A DNA stretch of 57,344 bases from Mycobacterium sp. E2733 (lineage in GTDB: Bacteria > Actinomycetota > Actinomycetes > Mycobacteriales > Mycobacteriaceae): assembly GCF_001667585.1 (NCBI RefSeq), contig NZ_LZJZ01000137.1:1-57344 (forward strand), read 5' to 3'. Positions 25,120 through 33,756 of this stretch are shown here, piece by piece. The position numbers and the translations under genes were made by a program. Below the pieces are notes generated by a model. The model made no database searches and had not been told where the DNA came from. It saw only the letters and a program-made list of their open reading frames with translations. Position 1 is the first letter of the stretch; each line of letters begins with the position of its first letter.

Positions 25120-27192
25120 TCAGGGTGTGGGCACCGGGATCTTCGTGGTGGGACGGTCGTCGTTCCAGTCCCGTTGCGCGAGAACGCGGCCCGCGACTCG
25201 ATTCAGCGCCGCTTCGACCACGCGACGATCCGGTCGTCCGTCGAATCCCGGTGAACGGGCGAGCTTGTCGACCAGCCAGCCCACCAGCAGCGAGTGCACG
25301 TAGTCCACCTGCTGGGCCCCCGCGGGTGTCAGCCACATCTGGTTGCCGTCGCCTCGGGCATATCCGGTCGCGATCAGGCGCGAGAACGTGGGCTCCAAGA
25401 CCTCGAACGGTATCCGTAGGTAGTCGGCGATGTCGGTGAGCCGGGCCGTGCCATAGATCTGCCCGTAGCGGTTGATGCGTAGGACGCCCCACAATCCGGC
25501 CACGTCGAGTCGGCAATCGGGTCGCATGGCGATGCTGCGCAATCGCATGCCGGGCACACCGCGCAGCATGCGCTCGACCGCGGCCTCCAGCATCTGATCC
25601 GGTGTCTCGGTGTTCGGCATACCGAACGCGTCGCCGAGATCGATTGTGCTGTCGTGCGTTTCCCGCAGTGGGACCTCCCGCAGGAACAACGCCAGGACGA
25701 ACCCGACCAGCGCGACCGGAACCGCCCATCCGAACACGTGGGTGAGCGACTCGGAGTAGGCGGCGACGATGGGAGCGGCCGCCTGGCGGGGTAATCGGTG
25801 CAACGCCTCCGGCGACGCGGCGGCCGCGGCCGGCGCGCGGCTGGCCACCATCGCCGGGCCGATCCGGCTGTGCAGAAAGTTGGTGAACAGTGAACCGAAG
25901 ATGGCGGCGCCGAACGAGCTGCCGATGGTGCGGAAGAAGGTGACGCCGGAGGTCGCGACGCCGAGGTCGTCGAAGTCCACGGTATTTTGCACGATCAGGA
26001 CGAGGGTCTGCATGCACATCCCGATCCCGGCGCCGAGGATGACAAGAAACAGCGATTGAACCAAAGCCGATGTCGACGGGTCCATCCGCGACATCAGAAA
26101 GAAGGCCACCGCCATGACGGCGGTGCCGGCGACGGGAAAGAACTTGTATCTGCCGGTGCGGCCGACGATGACACCACTGCCCATCGAGGTGGTCAGCATC
26201 CCGATCACCATCGGCAACGTGCGCAGGCCCGACGTGGTGGCCGACACGCCGTCGACGAACTGCATGTAGGTGGGCAGGAACGTCAGGGCGCCCAGCATTG
26301 CGAAACCGACCACGAAGGACAGGACGCAGCACACCGTGAACACCGGACTGCCGAACAGCCGGGTCGGCAGGATCGGCGCGGCGGCGCGGCTTTCCACCCA
26401 GGCGAAGACGCACAACGCGATCACCGAGCCGACGAACAGGCCGATGATCATGGGCGATCCCCACGGGTAGGTGGTACCGCCCCAGCTGGTGGCCAGTGTC
26501 AGCCCGGCCGCGCCCAGGCCGACGAACAGGATGCCGGTGTAGTCGATGACCGGTTTGGTGCGGTCGGACAGCGCCGGGATGGCGGCGGCCGCCACGAAGA
26601 AGACCACGACCGAGATCGGCACGTTGATCCAGAACGCCCAGCGCCAGGTGAAGTGGTCGGTGAAGTAGCCGCCGAGCAAGGGACCGATCACGGTGGTGAC
26701 GCCGAATACCGCACCCATCGCGCCCTGGTAGCGGCCGCGGTCTCGCAGCGGGATCACCTCGCCGATCAACGCCATGGCGGTCACCATTAGCCCGCCGCCG
26801 CCGATGCCCTGCAGCGCGCGTGACGCGACCAGCATGCCCATCGAGCTCGACAGCCCACAAAGCACCGATCCGGCGACGAAGAACACGACGGCCGCCTGGA
26901 ACACCCGCTTGCGGCCGAACAGGTCACCGAACTTGCCGACGAGGGCGGTGATGATGGTCGAGGCGAGCAGGTAGCTGGTGACCACCCACGATTGATGGCC
27001 TGCGCCACCAAGATTGGCGACGATGGTTGGCAACGCGGTCGCCACGATCGTCTGATCCAGCGCGGCCATCAGCATGCCGAGCAGGACCGCCACGAAGATG
27101 AAATTGCGTCGCTGCGGGTCGACAAGCGCGCCGCTGGGCGCTGCGTCCGGAGCGCGACCGGCCGGAGCCGCCGCTGGTGTCGCCCTCGTCAT
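25120..27192 (-). CDS. DHA2-type MFS drug exporter with extra C-terminal domain (Rv1877 type)
   Basis: The 690-residue product has the 14-helix layout of EmrB/QacA exporters in about residues 30-520, with LDQTIVATALPTI, GKFGDLFGRKRVF, and the motif-C-like GPLLGGYFTDHFTWRWAFWI. Beyond the last span (LVGFVLALFLREVPLR) come about 160 cytoplasmic residues, including LRINRYGQIYGTARLTDIADYL and FSRLIATGYARGDGNQMWLTPAG, which look like a winged-helix (MarR-like) module. The homologue Rv1877 has similar length. Exported compounds cannot be predicted. Confidence 0.88.
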   Translation of the reverse strand: MTRATPAAAPAGRAPDAAPSGALVDPQRRNFIFVAVLLGMLMAALDQTIVATALPTIVANLGGAGHQSWVVTSYLLASTIITALVGKFGDLFGRKRVFQAAVVFFVAGSVLCGLSSSMGMLVASRALQGIGGGGLMVTAMALIGEVIPLRDRGRYQGAMGAVFGVTTVIGPLLGGYFTDHFTWRWAFWINVPISVVVFFVAAAAIPALSDRTKPVIDYTGILFVGLGAAGLTLATSWGGTTYPWGSPMIIGLFVGSVIALCVFAWVESRAAAPILPTRLFGSPVFTVCCVLSFVVGFAMLGALTFLPTYMQFVDGVSATTSGLRTLPMVIGMLTTSMGSGVIVGRTGRYKFFPVAGTAVMAVAFFLMSRMDPSTSALVQSLFLVILGAGIGMCMQTLVLIVQNTVDFDDLGVATSGVTFFRTIGSSFGAAIFGSLFTNFLHSRIGPAMVASRAPAAAAASPEALHRLPRQAAAPIVAAYSESLTHVFGWAVPVALVGFVLALFLREVPLRETHDSTIDLGDAFGMPNTETPDQMLEAAVERMLRGVPGMRLRSIAMRPDCRLDVAGLWGVLRINRYGQIYGTARLTDIADYLRIPFEVLEPTFSRLIATGYARGDGNQMWLTPAGAQQVDYVHSLLVGWLVDKLARSPGFDGRPDRRVVEAALNRVAGRVLAQRDWNDDRPTTKIPVPTP

Positions 27193-27276
27193 GCCCGCCT
27201 TCCCACGGCTTTCGATGGTAGTGAGTGCCCACGGTCAACCCGTGGCAACCAAAACCCGCGAAAAGGCGTCCGAGGC

Positions 27277-27756
27277 TTAGCTCGGCGGCCTCGAGACGCA
27301 CTGCGCCGAGTAGAGTTCCACGCCGAGCTTGTCCATCAGCTCGAGCTGCGTTTCGAGGTAGTCGATGTGCTTTTCCTCGTCGGCCACGATCTCTTCCAGC
27401 AGATTGGCGCTCGTGGTGTCCTGCTTCTCGCGGCACATGATGATGCCGGGCTTGAGCCGGTCCATCACCTCGTACTCGATGGCGAGGTCGGCCTCGAACT
27501 GCTCGCGCAGCGTCTGGCCGATGCGAAGCGAGAACAGGCGCTGGTAGTTGGGCAGCCCGTCGAGCAGCAGAATGCGATCGGTAATCGCCTCGGCGTGCCG
27601 CATCTCGTCGAAGGACTCCTCCCGGGTGTGCTTGGCGACCTCGGTGAAACCCCAGTTGTCCTGCATCTTGGAATGCAGGAAATATTGGTTGATCGCGGTG
27701 AGCTCGCCAGTCAACTGCTCGTTGAGCAGGCGCAAAACATCCGGATCCCCTTGCAT
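27277..27756 (-). CDS. bfrA: bacterioferritin BfrA
   Basis: The 159-residue product is a haem-type bacterioferritin: LNEQLTGELTAINQYFLH (ferroxidase Glu18), HSKM, the haem-ligand Met region (SFDEMRHAEAI), and ADEEKHIDYLETQLEL. It forms a 24-mer shell that stores iron as ferric mineral. AGGGGAG precedes the ATG at 27756, and length and context match Rv1876. Two IdeR-like boxes lie upstream at 27941-27983, where IdeR with iron would activate storage. Confidence 0.95.
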   Translation of the reverse strand: MQGDPDVLRLLNEQLTGELTAINQYFLHSKMQDNWGFTEVAKHTREESFDEMRHAEAITDRILLLDGLPNYQRLFSLRIGQTLREQFEADLAIEYEVMDRLKPGIIMCREKQDTTSANLLEEIVADEEKHIDYLETQLELMDKLGVELYSAQCVSRPPS

Positions 27757-27940
27757 GATCACTCCCCTACGGTGACGTGAAACGGCGGTCATTTCGTGGC
27801 TCCGGGCCGGGTGCGTGGGCTGAACGCACCGTGCCGGGCCGTACCCGCACTTTGCCACGACGGGTGGCATTCTTCCAGCAAGGTATGGCTGTGCTCAGTG
27901 TGTGGCGCGCGCGGACCGCGTCGGGCACGTTGCTAGCGGG

Positions 27941-27983
27941 TAAGGTTAGACTGCGCTAACGAACTTAGGTTAGACTCAACTAA
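27941..27983. promoter_or_regulatory. tandem IdeR (iron) boxes between bfrA and bfd
   Basis: Compared with the IdeR consensus TTAGGTTAGGCTAACCTAA, the site 27965-27983 matches 16 of 19 bases and 27941-27959 matches 14 of 19. Their starts are 24 bp apart. They lie in the divergent bfrA/bfd region, and tandem boxes are characteristic of the mycobacterial bfrA promoter, which IdeR activates when iron is plentiful. Confidence 0.75.
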
Positions 27984-28108
27984 TAACGGTTTCGGTTCGG
28001 TGCTACTTCTTCAAATCCCCCACGGGATGCCGAGAGGGAGGACGAAGTGCGGTCGCTTGACCACGCAGTCGACGAAGGGAATGTCGCCCGCATGCAGGGG
28101 ATGCGCTG

Positions 28109-28294
28109 ATGTACGTGTGCCTGTGTGTCGGCGTCACCAACCACACGGTGTCCGAAGTGGTCGCGCGCGGTGCCTCCACCTCCAAAGAGGTCGCGGCCGC
28201 GTGTGGCGCCGGTGGTGACTGCGGGCGTTGCAAGAGGACACTGCGGGCGATCATCGCCGCGTCGGCGAATCTCGAGACCGCTTCGTCGCATTAG
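28109..28294 (+). CDS. bfd: bacterioferritin-associated ferredoxin
   Basis: A 61-residue protein with the Bfd [2Fe-2S] ligands Cys4 and Cys6 (MYVCLCVGVTNHTV) and Cys38 and Cys41 (GGDCGRCKRTLR). Bfd passes electrons into bacterioferritin to release stored iron. AGGGG lies eight bases before the ATG. It is divergent from bfrA across the IdeR boxes, so both may be set by iron. Confidence 0.9.
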   Translation: MYVCLCVGVTNHTVSEVVARGASTSKEVAAACGAGGDCGRCKRTLRAIIAASANLETASSH

Positions 28295-28296
28295 CC

Positions 28297-28309
28297 CCCG
28301 CTCAGCGGG
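28297..28309. terminator. short hairpin between convergent bfd and the enoyl-CoA hydratase gene
   Basis: CCCGC-TCA-GCGGG forms a 5-bp GC stem directly after the bfd stop and over the end of the opposing gene, followed by TTTG. It is weak but well placed for termination. Confidence 0.3.
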
Positions 28310-29054
28310 CTTTGTTGAAGTCCGCCAGGGCCGCGGCGTTGGCCTGAGCGCCCATCAGTTCGGCGAAGTGGGCGTTTTCCCGAGCGGTGGCCGCCGCGAT
28401 TTCCGGCCGCACCGGTTCCATCATCGTGTGCTTGACCGCCATCAAGCTCGAAATAGGGCGGCTGGCAAGGATTTCCGCATGCCGACGGGCTTCGGGCAAT
28501 AGATCCTCGGGATCGCAGACCCGCCAGACCAGGCCCATCCGCAACGCCTCCTCGGCGTCGATCCATTCCGAGGACATCAACAGCCAGGCGGCGTTCTGCC
28601 GGCCCACCAGCTGCGGCAGGAGATACGACGAGGCCGCCTCCGGCGCCACCCCCAAACTGGTAAACGGGCACTTAAGGCGGGCCGTCGACGACATGAAGGC
28701 CAGATCGGCGTAGCCCAGCATCGTGGCGCCGATGCCGACGCCCACACCGTTGACCGCACAGATGAGCGGCTTGGGGAACGCGCTGAGGGCATCGATCAGT
28801 CCGACGAAACCGTGCGTGCCCGGGGTGAAATCCGGATCGGTGATGCGGGCCTGCATCTCGGCGAGGTCGGTACCGGCGCTGAAGCCGCGGCCCGCACCGG
28901 TCAACAGCACCACGGCGACCTCGGGATCGTCGGCAGCTGCCAACAGCGCTTCGGCGGTCGCGTCGTACAGGGCTTCGTTGAATGCGTTCAGTGCCTCGGG
29001 CCGGTTGAGGATGAGGGTGCGCACCCGCTTTTCGTCATCGATCTGCAGCGTCAC
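28302..29054 (-). CDS. enoyl-CoA hydratase/isomerase family protein
   Basis: The 250-residue crotonase-fold product has RTLILNRPEALNAFNEAL, the CoA-binding loop GRGFSAGTDLAEMQ, and the oxyanion-hole region VNGVGVGIGATMLGYADLAFM. The position of the usual first catalytic Glu reads FTSLGVAPEAASSYLLP, where the Glu of APEA fits the second acid, so activity as hydratase or isomerase is uncertain. GTG start at 29054. This gene is extra to the H37Rv order between Rv1875 and bfrA. Confidence 0.85.
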   Translation of the reverse strand: MTLQIDDEKRVRTLILNRPEALNAFNEALYDATAEALLAAADDPEVAVVLLTGAGRGFSAGTDLAEMQARITDPDFTPGTHGFVGLIDALSAFPKPLICAVNGVGVGIGATMLGYADLAFMSSTARLKCPFTSLGVAPEAASSYLLPQLVGRQNAAWLLMSSEWIDAEEALRMGLVWRVCDPEDLLPEARRHAEILASRPISSLMAVKHTMMEPVRPEIAAATARENAHFAELMGAQANAAALADFNKAR

Positions 29055-29072
29055 GGCTGCAGCCTAACGACG

Positions 29073-29516
29073 TCAGCCGTTGCTGTAGACGCGGGTGGGC
29101 GCGATCAGCACGACGGCGCGCCGCTCCCGGGCCATGACGCGGTCGTACTCGTCCCAGTCGTCGTGGGTGCCGCCCGCGGCGGTGAAAACCTCGCGGAGCA
29201 ACAGTCGCAGCTGGTCGTCCGCGGTCAGCCAGGGTCGCGTGTCGTCCGGGCCGGCCAGCTCGGCGCGGCCCTCGACGGTCGCCCACTGCCATCCGTTGCG
29301 GAAGGTGACCGCCAGCTGCGGTCGCGCCCGAAGGTTGGCCAGTTTGACCTTGCCGTAGGTGGTGAAGCCCAGCACCTCGTGGCCGCTTTCCGGATGCGGC
29401 AACAACCCGACGTTGACCAGCGACGCCTGCACCGTTCCGTCGGCCCGAACGGTGGACACCACCGCGAGGCCATTTTCCGCGGCGGCCAACGCCACGGCGT
29501 CGCGCAAAGTTGTCAT
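29073..29516 (-). CDS. pyridoxamine-phosphate-oxidase-fold protein, Rv1875 type
   Basis: The 147-residue split-barrel protein has LAVVSTVRADGTVQASLVNVG, a typical flavin/F420-binding opening, TTYGKVKLANLRARPQLAVTF, and WATVEGRAELAGPDD. Many mycobacterial proteins of this type use F420. Its ATG overlaps the stop of the EthD-like gene by four bases (ATGA), so the two are coupled. Length equals Rv1875. Substrate unknown. Confidence 0.82.
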   Translation of the reverse strand: MTTLRDAVALAAAENGLAVVSTVRADGTVQASLVNVGLLPHPESGHEVLGFTTYGKVKLANLRARPQLAVTFRNGWQWATVEGRAELAGPDDTRPWLTADDQLRLLLREVFTAAGGTHDDWDEYDRVMARERRAVVLIAPTRVYSNG

Positions 29517-30223
29517 GTGAATTCCTCGATGAACGGTGTCTTGAAGACGTAGCGGCTGGTGGGGACGGTGTCGATATTCTCGTTGGCGCCGAACGCCGTG
29601 GTACTGGCGACCATTCGGCCCAATCGGTCCTGCAGGTCGTTGTCGTCGGCGGCACCGAAGAACGCTTTGAGATCGGTGATCGCCTCCTCGGGGAACAACT
29701 CTTCGACGATGCCCGCGATTCCCGGTGCGTCCGGGGTGAGGGTGCGGACCACCCAGTTCTGGGTGTAGCCGAACGTCGACTGCGTCTCGATGGCCACCGA
29801 GGTGTGGTCGCGTTGCCACCGGGTCAGCCAGCTCGCTTGGTCCAGGCCGGCGGGCCGGCGCAGCAGCGCAATGTTGGCCAACCCCGCTGTGCGAGAACCG
29901 GATTCGGTTGCCGGTGCCCGGAGCGGGACCGACTCGGTCACCAGATACGCGGCGAGCTTTTCGCATTCGGCTTCGAGCATGGTCAACGCTGCGGACATCT
30001 GCTTGCCGTAGCACTGCTGGGTCCACATGCTCACCACCGCTGCGACCGGCGGGTCGAGGGTCGTGAGCGTCATCAGTGAATGGCGCACGGCGTCGTCGCG
30101 CACGTTGACCGACAACCCCGGCAGGCCCAATTCCAGCAGGGCGCCGGCGACCGGCCCCCGCTGGCGGGCGCACCATTCCTCGTTCGAATCGGCGCGCATG
30201 AGGACGGCGATGACCTTTTCCAT
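29513..30223 (-). CDS. EthD-domain protein, Rv1874 type
   Basis: The 236-residue product seems to hold two ferredoxin-like EthD/Dabb-type halves. The first begins MEKVIAVLMRADSNEEWCARQRG; the second has NIALLRRPAGLDQASWLTRWQRDHTSVAIETQSTFGYTQN, with the WL..W..DH pattern of EthD proteins, and a late ASTTAFGANENIDTVPTSRYVF. EthD partners often serve oxidative enzymes. Four-base overlap with the downstream PPOX gene indicates joint function. Confidence 0.75.
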   Translation of the reverse strand: MEKVIAVLMRADSNEEWCARQRGPVAGALLELGLPGLSVNVRDDAVRHSLMTLTTLDPPVAAVVSMWTQQCYGKQMSAALTMLEAECEKLAAYLVTESVPLRAPATESGSRTAGLANIALLRRPAGLDQASWLTRWQRDHTSVAIETQSTFGYTQNWVVRTLTPDAPGIAGIVEELFPEEAITDLKAFFGAADDNDLQDRLGRMVASTTAFGANENIDTVPTSRYVFKTPFIEEFT

Positions 30224-30250
30224 AGGCAGAACCTACCTGCGCCGGCTGCG

Positions 30251-31186
30251 CTATTTGACCAGCCGGACGGGATGTTCGTCGCTGATCAATCTGCCGATCA
30301 TGTCCGCCAATTGCCGGTAGGACTCGTCGCGACCGCTGGACGAGCGGTACACCAACCCGATGCGCCGTCCGGGGCGGGGCGCGGCGAACTGCGCCAGGCC
30401 CAGGCGGCTTCTCGTCGCCTCGACCGGCACGGCGCTCTGCGGAATCAGCGTCACGCCCAGGCCGCCGGTCACGCACTGCACCGCGGTGGCCAGTGACGCC
30501 GCCCGGGTGGTGGCCAGCTCCGCTCGCACGCCAGCCTTGTGGCACACGTCGAGCGCCTGATCGCGCAGGCAGTGCCCCTCGTCCAGTAGCAGCAGAGGCA
30601 GGTCGGCCAGTGCCGTCGCCGGAACCCGCCGCTTTCCCGACAGCGGATGTCCGGGCGGCAGCGCGAGGACGAAATCCTCGTCGTAGATCGGGATTGCGGT
30701 GACTCCACCGGCATCGGCGGGCAGGGCGATGAGCGCCGCGTCGAGCGCACCCTCGCGCAACACCGTCATCAGCCGTTCGGTCTGATCTTCCGTCACCCGC
30801 AACGTCATTCCGGGGAACTGCTCGGCGAGGCCGGCCAGCACGGTCGGCAACACGTACGGCGCGACCGTCGGGATCAGTCCCAGCCGCATCCCGCCCCGCA
30901 GCGGATCGGACGACCCCGCGGCGGCGGCGGTGAACGCGTCCACCGCCTCGATGACGGCCTGGGCGCGCGGCAGCAGCTCCGTGCCCTCTGCCGTCAAGAG
31001 GACACGCCGCGTCGAGCGCTCGACGAGCTGGGTGCCGAGCCCGGTCTCCAGCGCCGCGATCGCCTGCGACAAGGTCGACTGGCTGACTCCGAGAGTGGTT
31101 GCGGCGCTGCTGAACTGACGTTTCTCGGCGACTGCGGCGAACGCGCGTAAGCCAGCGATGGTCGGCTGATAAATTCTATCGGGCAT
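30251..31186 (-). CDS. oxyR: peroxide-sensing LysR regulator OxyR
   Basis: The 311-residue LysR protein has an N-terminal winged helix (LRAFAAVAEKRQFSSAATTLGVSQSTLSQAI) and a sensor domain with DEGHCLRDQALDVC. The two cysteines lie nine residues apart as in E. coli OxyR, so redox switching should work. The gene is full length, unlike the decayed oxyR of the M. tuberculosis complex. TACACT lies seven bases before the ATG without a Shine-Dalgarno sequence, suggesting a leaderless transcript. The OxyR palindrome covers this start and permits autoregulation. Confidence 0.94.
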   Translation of the reverse strand: MPDRIYQPTIAGLRAFAAVAEKRQFSSAATTLGVSQSTLSQAIAALETGLGTQLVERSTRRVLLTAEGTELLPRAQAVIEAVDAFTAAAAGSSDPLRGGMRLGLIPTVAPYVLPTVLAGLAEQFPGMTLRVTEDQTERLMTVLREGALDAALIALPADAGGVTAIPIYDEDFVLALPPGHPLSGKRRVPATALADLPLLLLDEGHCLRDQALDVCHKAGVRAELATTRAASLATAVQCVTGGLGVTLIPQSAVPVEATRSRLGLAQFAAPRPGRRIGLVYRSSSGRDESYRQLADMIGRLISDEHPVRLVK

Positions 31187-31195
31187 GCCGATAAG
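31175..31195. promoter_or_regulatory. OxyR binding palindrome in the oxyR/ahpC divergent region
   Basis: TCTATCGGGCATGCCGATAAG carries the LysR pattern ATC-N9-GAT in the inverted arms TATCGG and CCGATA, close to the mycobacterial OxyR site cttatcggc-N3-gccgataag. It contains the oxyR ATG (31186-31184) and lies about 95 bp upstream of ahpC. Confidence 0.8.
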
Positions 31196-31288
31196 TGTAG
31201 TGGGAAATATCACCTTTACTTCAGGCCGAGCGGGCGGGCAACATGGGCAATGACAACTAATCTTGAGTAAATCCAATTAAGGAGCGAT

Positions 31289-31876
31289 ATGCCTCTGCTG
31301 ACCATCGGCGACCAGTTCCCCGCCTACGAACTCACTGCGCTGATCGCGGGCGATCTGTCCAAGGTCGACGCGAAGCAGCCCGAGGACTACTTCACCACCG
31401 TCACCAACGAGGACCACGAAGGCAAGTGGCGCGTTGTGTTCTTCTGGCCCAAGGACTTCACGTTCGTGTGCCCGACCGAGATTGCGGCGTTCGGCAAGCT
31501 CAACGACGAGTTCTCCGACCGCGACGCGCAGGTCCTGGGCGTCTCGATCGACAGCGAATTCGTGCACTTCAACTGGCGCGCGCAGCACGAAGACCTGAAG
31601 AATCTGCCCTTCCCCATGCTCTCGGACATCAAGCGGGAGCTGAGCCTGGCCACCGGCGTTCTCAACGCCGACGGGGTGGCCGACCGGGCGACCTTCCTGG
31701 TGGACCCCAACAACGAGATCCAATTCGTTTCGGTCACCGCCGGATCCGTGGGACGCAACGTCGAGGAAGTGCTACGGGTCCTGGACGCGCTGCAGTCCGA
31801 CGAGCTGTGCGCATGCAACTGGCGCAAGGGCGACCCGACGCTCAACGCCGCCGAGCTGCTCAAGGCCTCGGCTTAG
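31289..31876 (+). CDS. ahpC: alkyl hydroperoxide reductase AhpC (peroxiredoxin)
   Basis: The 195-residue peroxiredoxin has the peroxidatic Cys61 in TFVCPTEIAAFGKL and C-terminal Cys174 and Cys176 in DELCACNWRKGDP, the three-cysteine layout of mycobacterial AhpC. It reduces peroxides and peroxynitrite and is recharged by AhpD. AAGGAG precedes the start. It is divergent from oxyR and 28 bp upstream of ahpD. Confidence 0.96.
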   Translation: MPLLTIGDQFPAYELTALIAGDLSKVDAKQPEDYFTTVTNEDHEGKWRVVFFWPKDFTFVCPTEIAAFGKLNDEFSDRDAQVLGVSIDSEFVHFNWRAQHEDLKNLPFPMLSDIKRELSLATGVLNADGVADRATFLVDPNNEIQFVSVTAGSVGRNVEEVLRVLDALQSDELCACNWRKGDPTLNAAELLKASA

Positions 31877-31904
31877 TCACGTAGGGTCTGATCAGGGAGG
31901 CGAG

Positions 31905-32441
31905 ATGAGCGTAGAAAATCTCAAGGAGGCGCTGCCCGAGTACGCCAAGGACCTCAAGCTCAACCTCGGCTCGATCACGCGCACGACCGAGCTCAACGAG
32001 GAGCAGCTGTGGGGCACCCTGCTGGCCAGCGCGGCGGCGACACGAAACAGTCAGGTAATCAGCGAGATCGGTGCCGAGGCGGCCGACATCCTGTCCGCCG
32101 AGGCATACAACGCGGCGCTGGGAGCCGCATCCATCATGGGCATGAACAACGTGTTCTACCGTGGCCGCGGCTTCCTGGACGGCAAGTACGACGACCTGCG
32201 CGCGGGATTGCGGATGAACATCATCGCCAATCCCGGCGTGGACAAGGCGAACTTCGAGCTGTGGTCGTTCGCGGTGTCAACGATCAACGGATGCCCGGAC
32301 TGCGTGGCCTCCCACGAACACACGCTGCGCGAGGCGGGGGTCACCCGGGAGACCATCCAGGAGGCGCTGAAGGCCGCGGCCATCATTTCCGGCGTGGCAC
32401 AAGCGATTGTCGCCTCCCAGACGCTGGCCACCGTCGGCTGA
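31905..32441 (+). CDS. ahpD: alkyl hydroperoxide reductase AhpD
   Basis: The 178-residue product has the catalytic Cys130 and Cys133 in NGCPDCVASHEHTLREAGV, where the following His and an upstream Glu complete the relay. AhpD passes electrons from lipoylated dihydrolipoamide succinyltransferase to AhpC. GGGAGG precedes the ATG. A GH13 gene begins four bases after its stop. Confidence 0.96.
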   Translation: MSVENLKEALPEYAKDLKLNLGSITRTTELNEEQLWGTLLASAAATRNSQVISEIGAEAADILSAEAYNAALGAASIMGMNNVFYRGRGFLDGKYDDLRAGLRMNIIANPGVDKANFELWSFAVSTINGCPDCVASHEHTLREAGVTRETIQEALKAAAIISGVAQAIVASQTLATVG

Positions 32442-32445
32442 CGCA

Positions 32446-33756
32446 GTGACGGCACCAGCCTGGGTAGAACACGCGATCTGGTGGCAGGTCTATCCGCTGG
32501 GGTTCGTCGGCGCCTTTCCCGCGTCGTCCGAGCCGCCGCAGCCGGGAGAACACCGGTTGCGGCGGCTCGTCGACTGGTTTGACCACGCCATCGCGCTGGG
32601 CGCATCCGGTGTTGCGCTCGGCCCGATCTTCGCCTCGCGCACCCACGGTTACGACACCACCGACCACTACCGCATCGACCCCCGGCTCGGTGACGACGCC
32701 GATTTCGACCACCTCGTCGTCGAGGCCCGTCGCCGCGGCCTGCGCATCCTGCTCGACGGGGTGTTCAATCACGTCGGCTTGGACTTCCCCCGCTACCAGG
32801 AGGCGCCGAACGACGAGGCGGCGGCGCGCTGGTTTCGCGGGCGCCCGGGACGCTTTCACAGGTTCGAGGGCCACTCGGAGCTGATCACGCTCAACCACGA
32901 CCACCCCGAAGTGGTCGACTACACCGCCGACGTGATGGCGCATTGGCTGGACCGCGGCGCCGACGGCTGGCGACTCGATGCGGCTTACACTGTGCCGGAG
33001 AGGTTTTGGGCATCAACACTGGCCCGGGTGCGCGAGCGCTTCCCCGACGCCTGGTTCGTCGGCGAGCTCATCCACGGCGACTACGCCGCCGTCGTGCAGT
33101 CCGCCACGTTCGACTCGGCCACCCAGTATGAGCTGTGGAAGGCGATCTGGAGCAGCCTAAACGACGGCAACTTCTTCGAGCTGGACTGGGCGCTGCAGCG
33201 GCATGGCGAGTTTCTGGAAAGCTTCGTCCCGCTCACCTTCATCGGTAACCACGACGTCACCCGCATCGCCAGCCGGCTCGACCGCCCCGAGCACGTGGCG
33301 CACGCGCTGGTGATCCTGCTGACCGTCGGCGGCGTGCCCAGCGTGTACGCGGGCGACGAGCTGGGATTCCGCGGCGTGAAGGAGGGGCGCTACGGCGGTG
33401 ACGACGCGGTGCGGCCCGAATTTGACTCTCCCCCAATGGAATCGGATGAGTTCGGCAGCCAGATGTGGGCGTTGCATCAGTTCCTGATCGGGTTGCGCCG
33501 GCGTCACGCGTGGCTGCACAAGGCGTCGACCACCGCGCTGCTGCTGGAAAACCGCCACTACGTGTACGAGAGCCGCAGCGGGGACAACGCGCTGCTGGTC
33601 GCGCTCAACATCGGCGACGAGCCGATGCGTGTGGCGCTGCCGGAGCTGGGCACTTCCCACCGGCAGGTCATCGGCGGATCGTCGGCCCCGCCACAAGAGG
33701 CGGTGGACACGCTGGTGGTGGAACCGCACGGCTGGCGGATCTTAAGCTCGGTCTAG
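32446..33756 (+). CDS. GH13 alpha-amylase-family glycoside hydrolase
   Basis: From the GTG at 32446 the product has 436 residues. GH13 blocks are intact: LLDGVFNHVG, GWRLDAAY (nucleophile Asp), WFVGELIHGDY (acid/base Glu) and FIGNHDVTR. It lacks a signal peptide, so it acts in the cytoplasm on alpha-glucan, maltooligosaccharide or trehalose-type substrates. The start lies four bases after the ahpD stop, implying co-transcription with peroxide-defence genes, which is unusual. Its 3' end overlaps the opposing DUF1810 gene by 15 bp. Confidence 0.88.
   Translation: MTAPAWVEHAIWWQVYPLGFVGAFPASSEPPQPGEHRLRRLVDWFDHAIALGASGVALGPIFASRTHGYDTTDHYRIDPRLGDDADFDHLVVEARRRGLRILLDGVFNHVGLDFPRYQEAPNDEAAARWFRGRPGRFHRFEGHSELITLNHDHPEVVDYTADVMAHWLDRGADGWRLDAAYTVPERFWASTLARVRERFPDAWFVGELIHGDYAAVVQSATFDSATQYELWKAIWSSLNDGNFFELDWALQRHGEFLESFVPLTFIGNHDVTRIASRLDRPEHVAHALVILLTVGGVPSVYAGDELGFRGVKEGRYGGDDAVRPEFDSPPMESDEFGSQMWALHQFLIGLRRRHAWLHKASTTALLLENRHYVYESRSGDNALLVALNIGDEPMRVALPELGTSHRQVIGGSSAPPQEAVDTLVVEPHGWRILSSV

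Noticed and set aside
24596..26860. 754-codon minus-strand frame ending in the AhpD-like protein
   Set aside because: The upstream part is an out-of-frame reading of the MFS gene with Arg/Gly/His-rich nonsense. The real gene starts at 25090.
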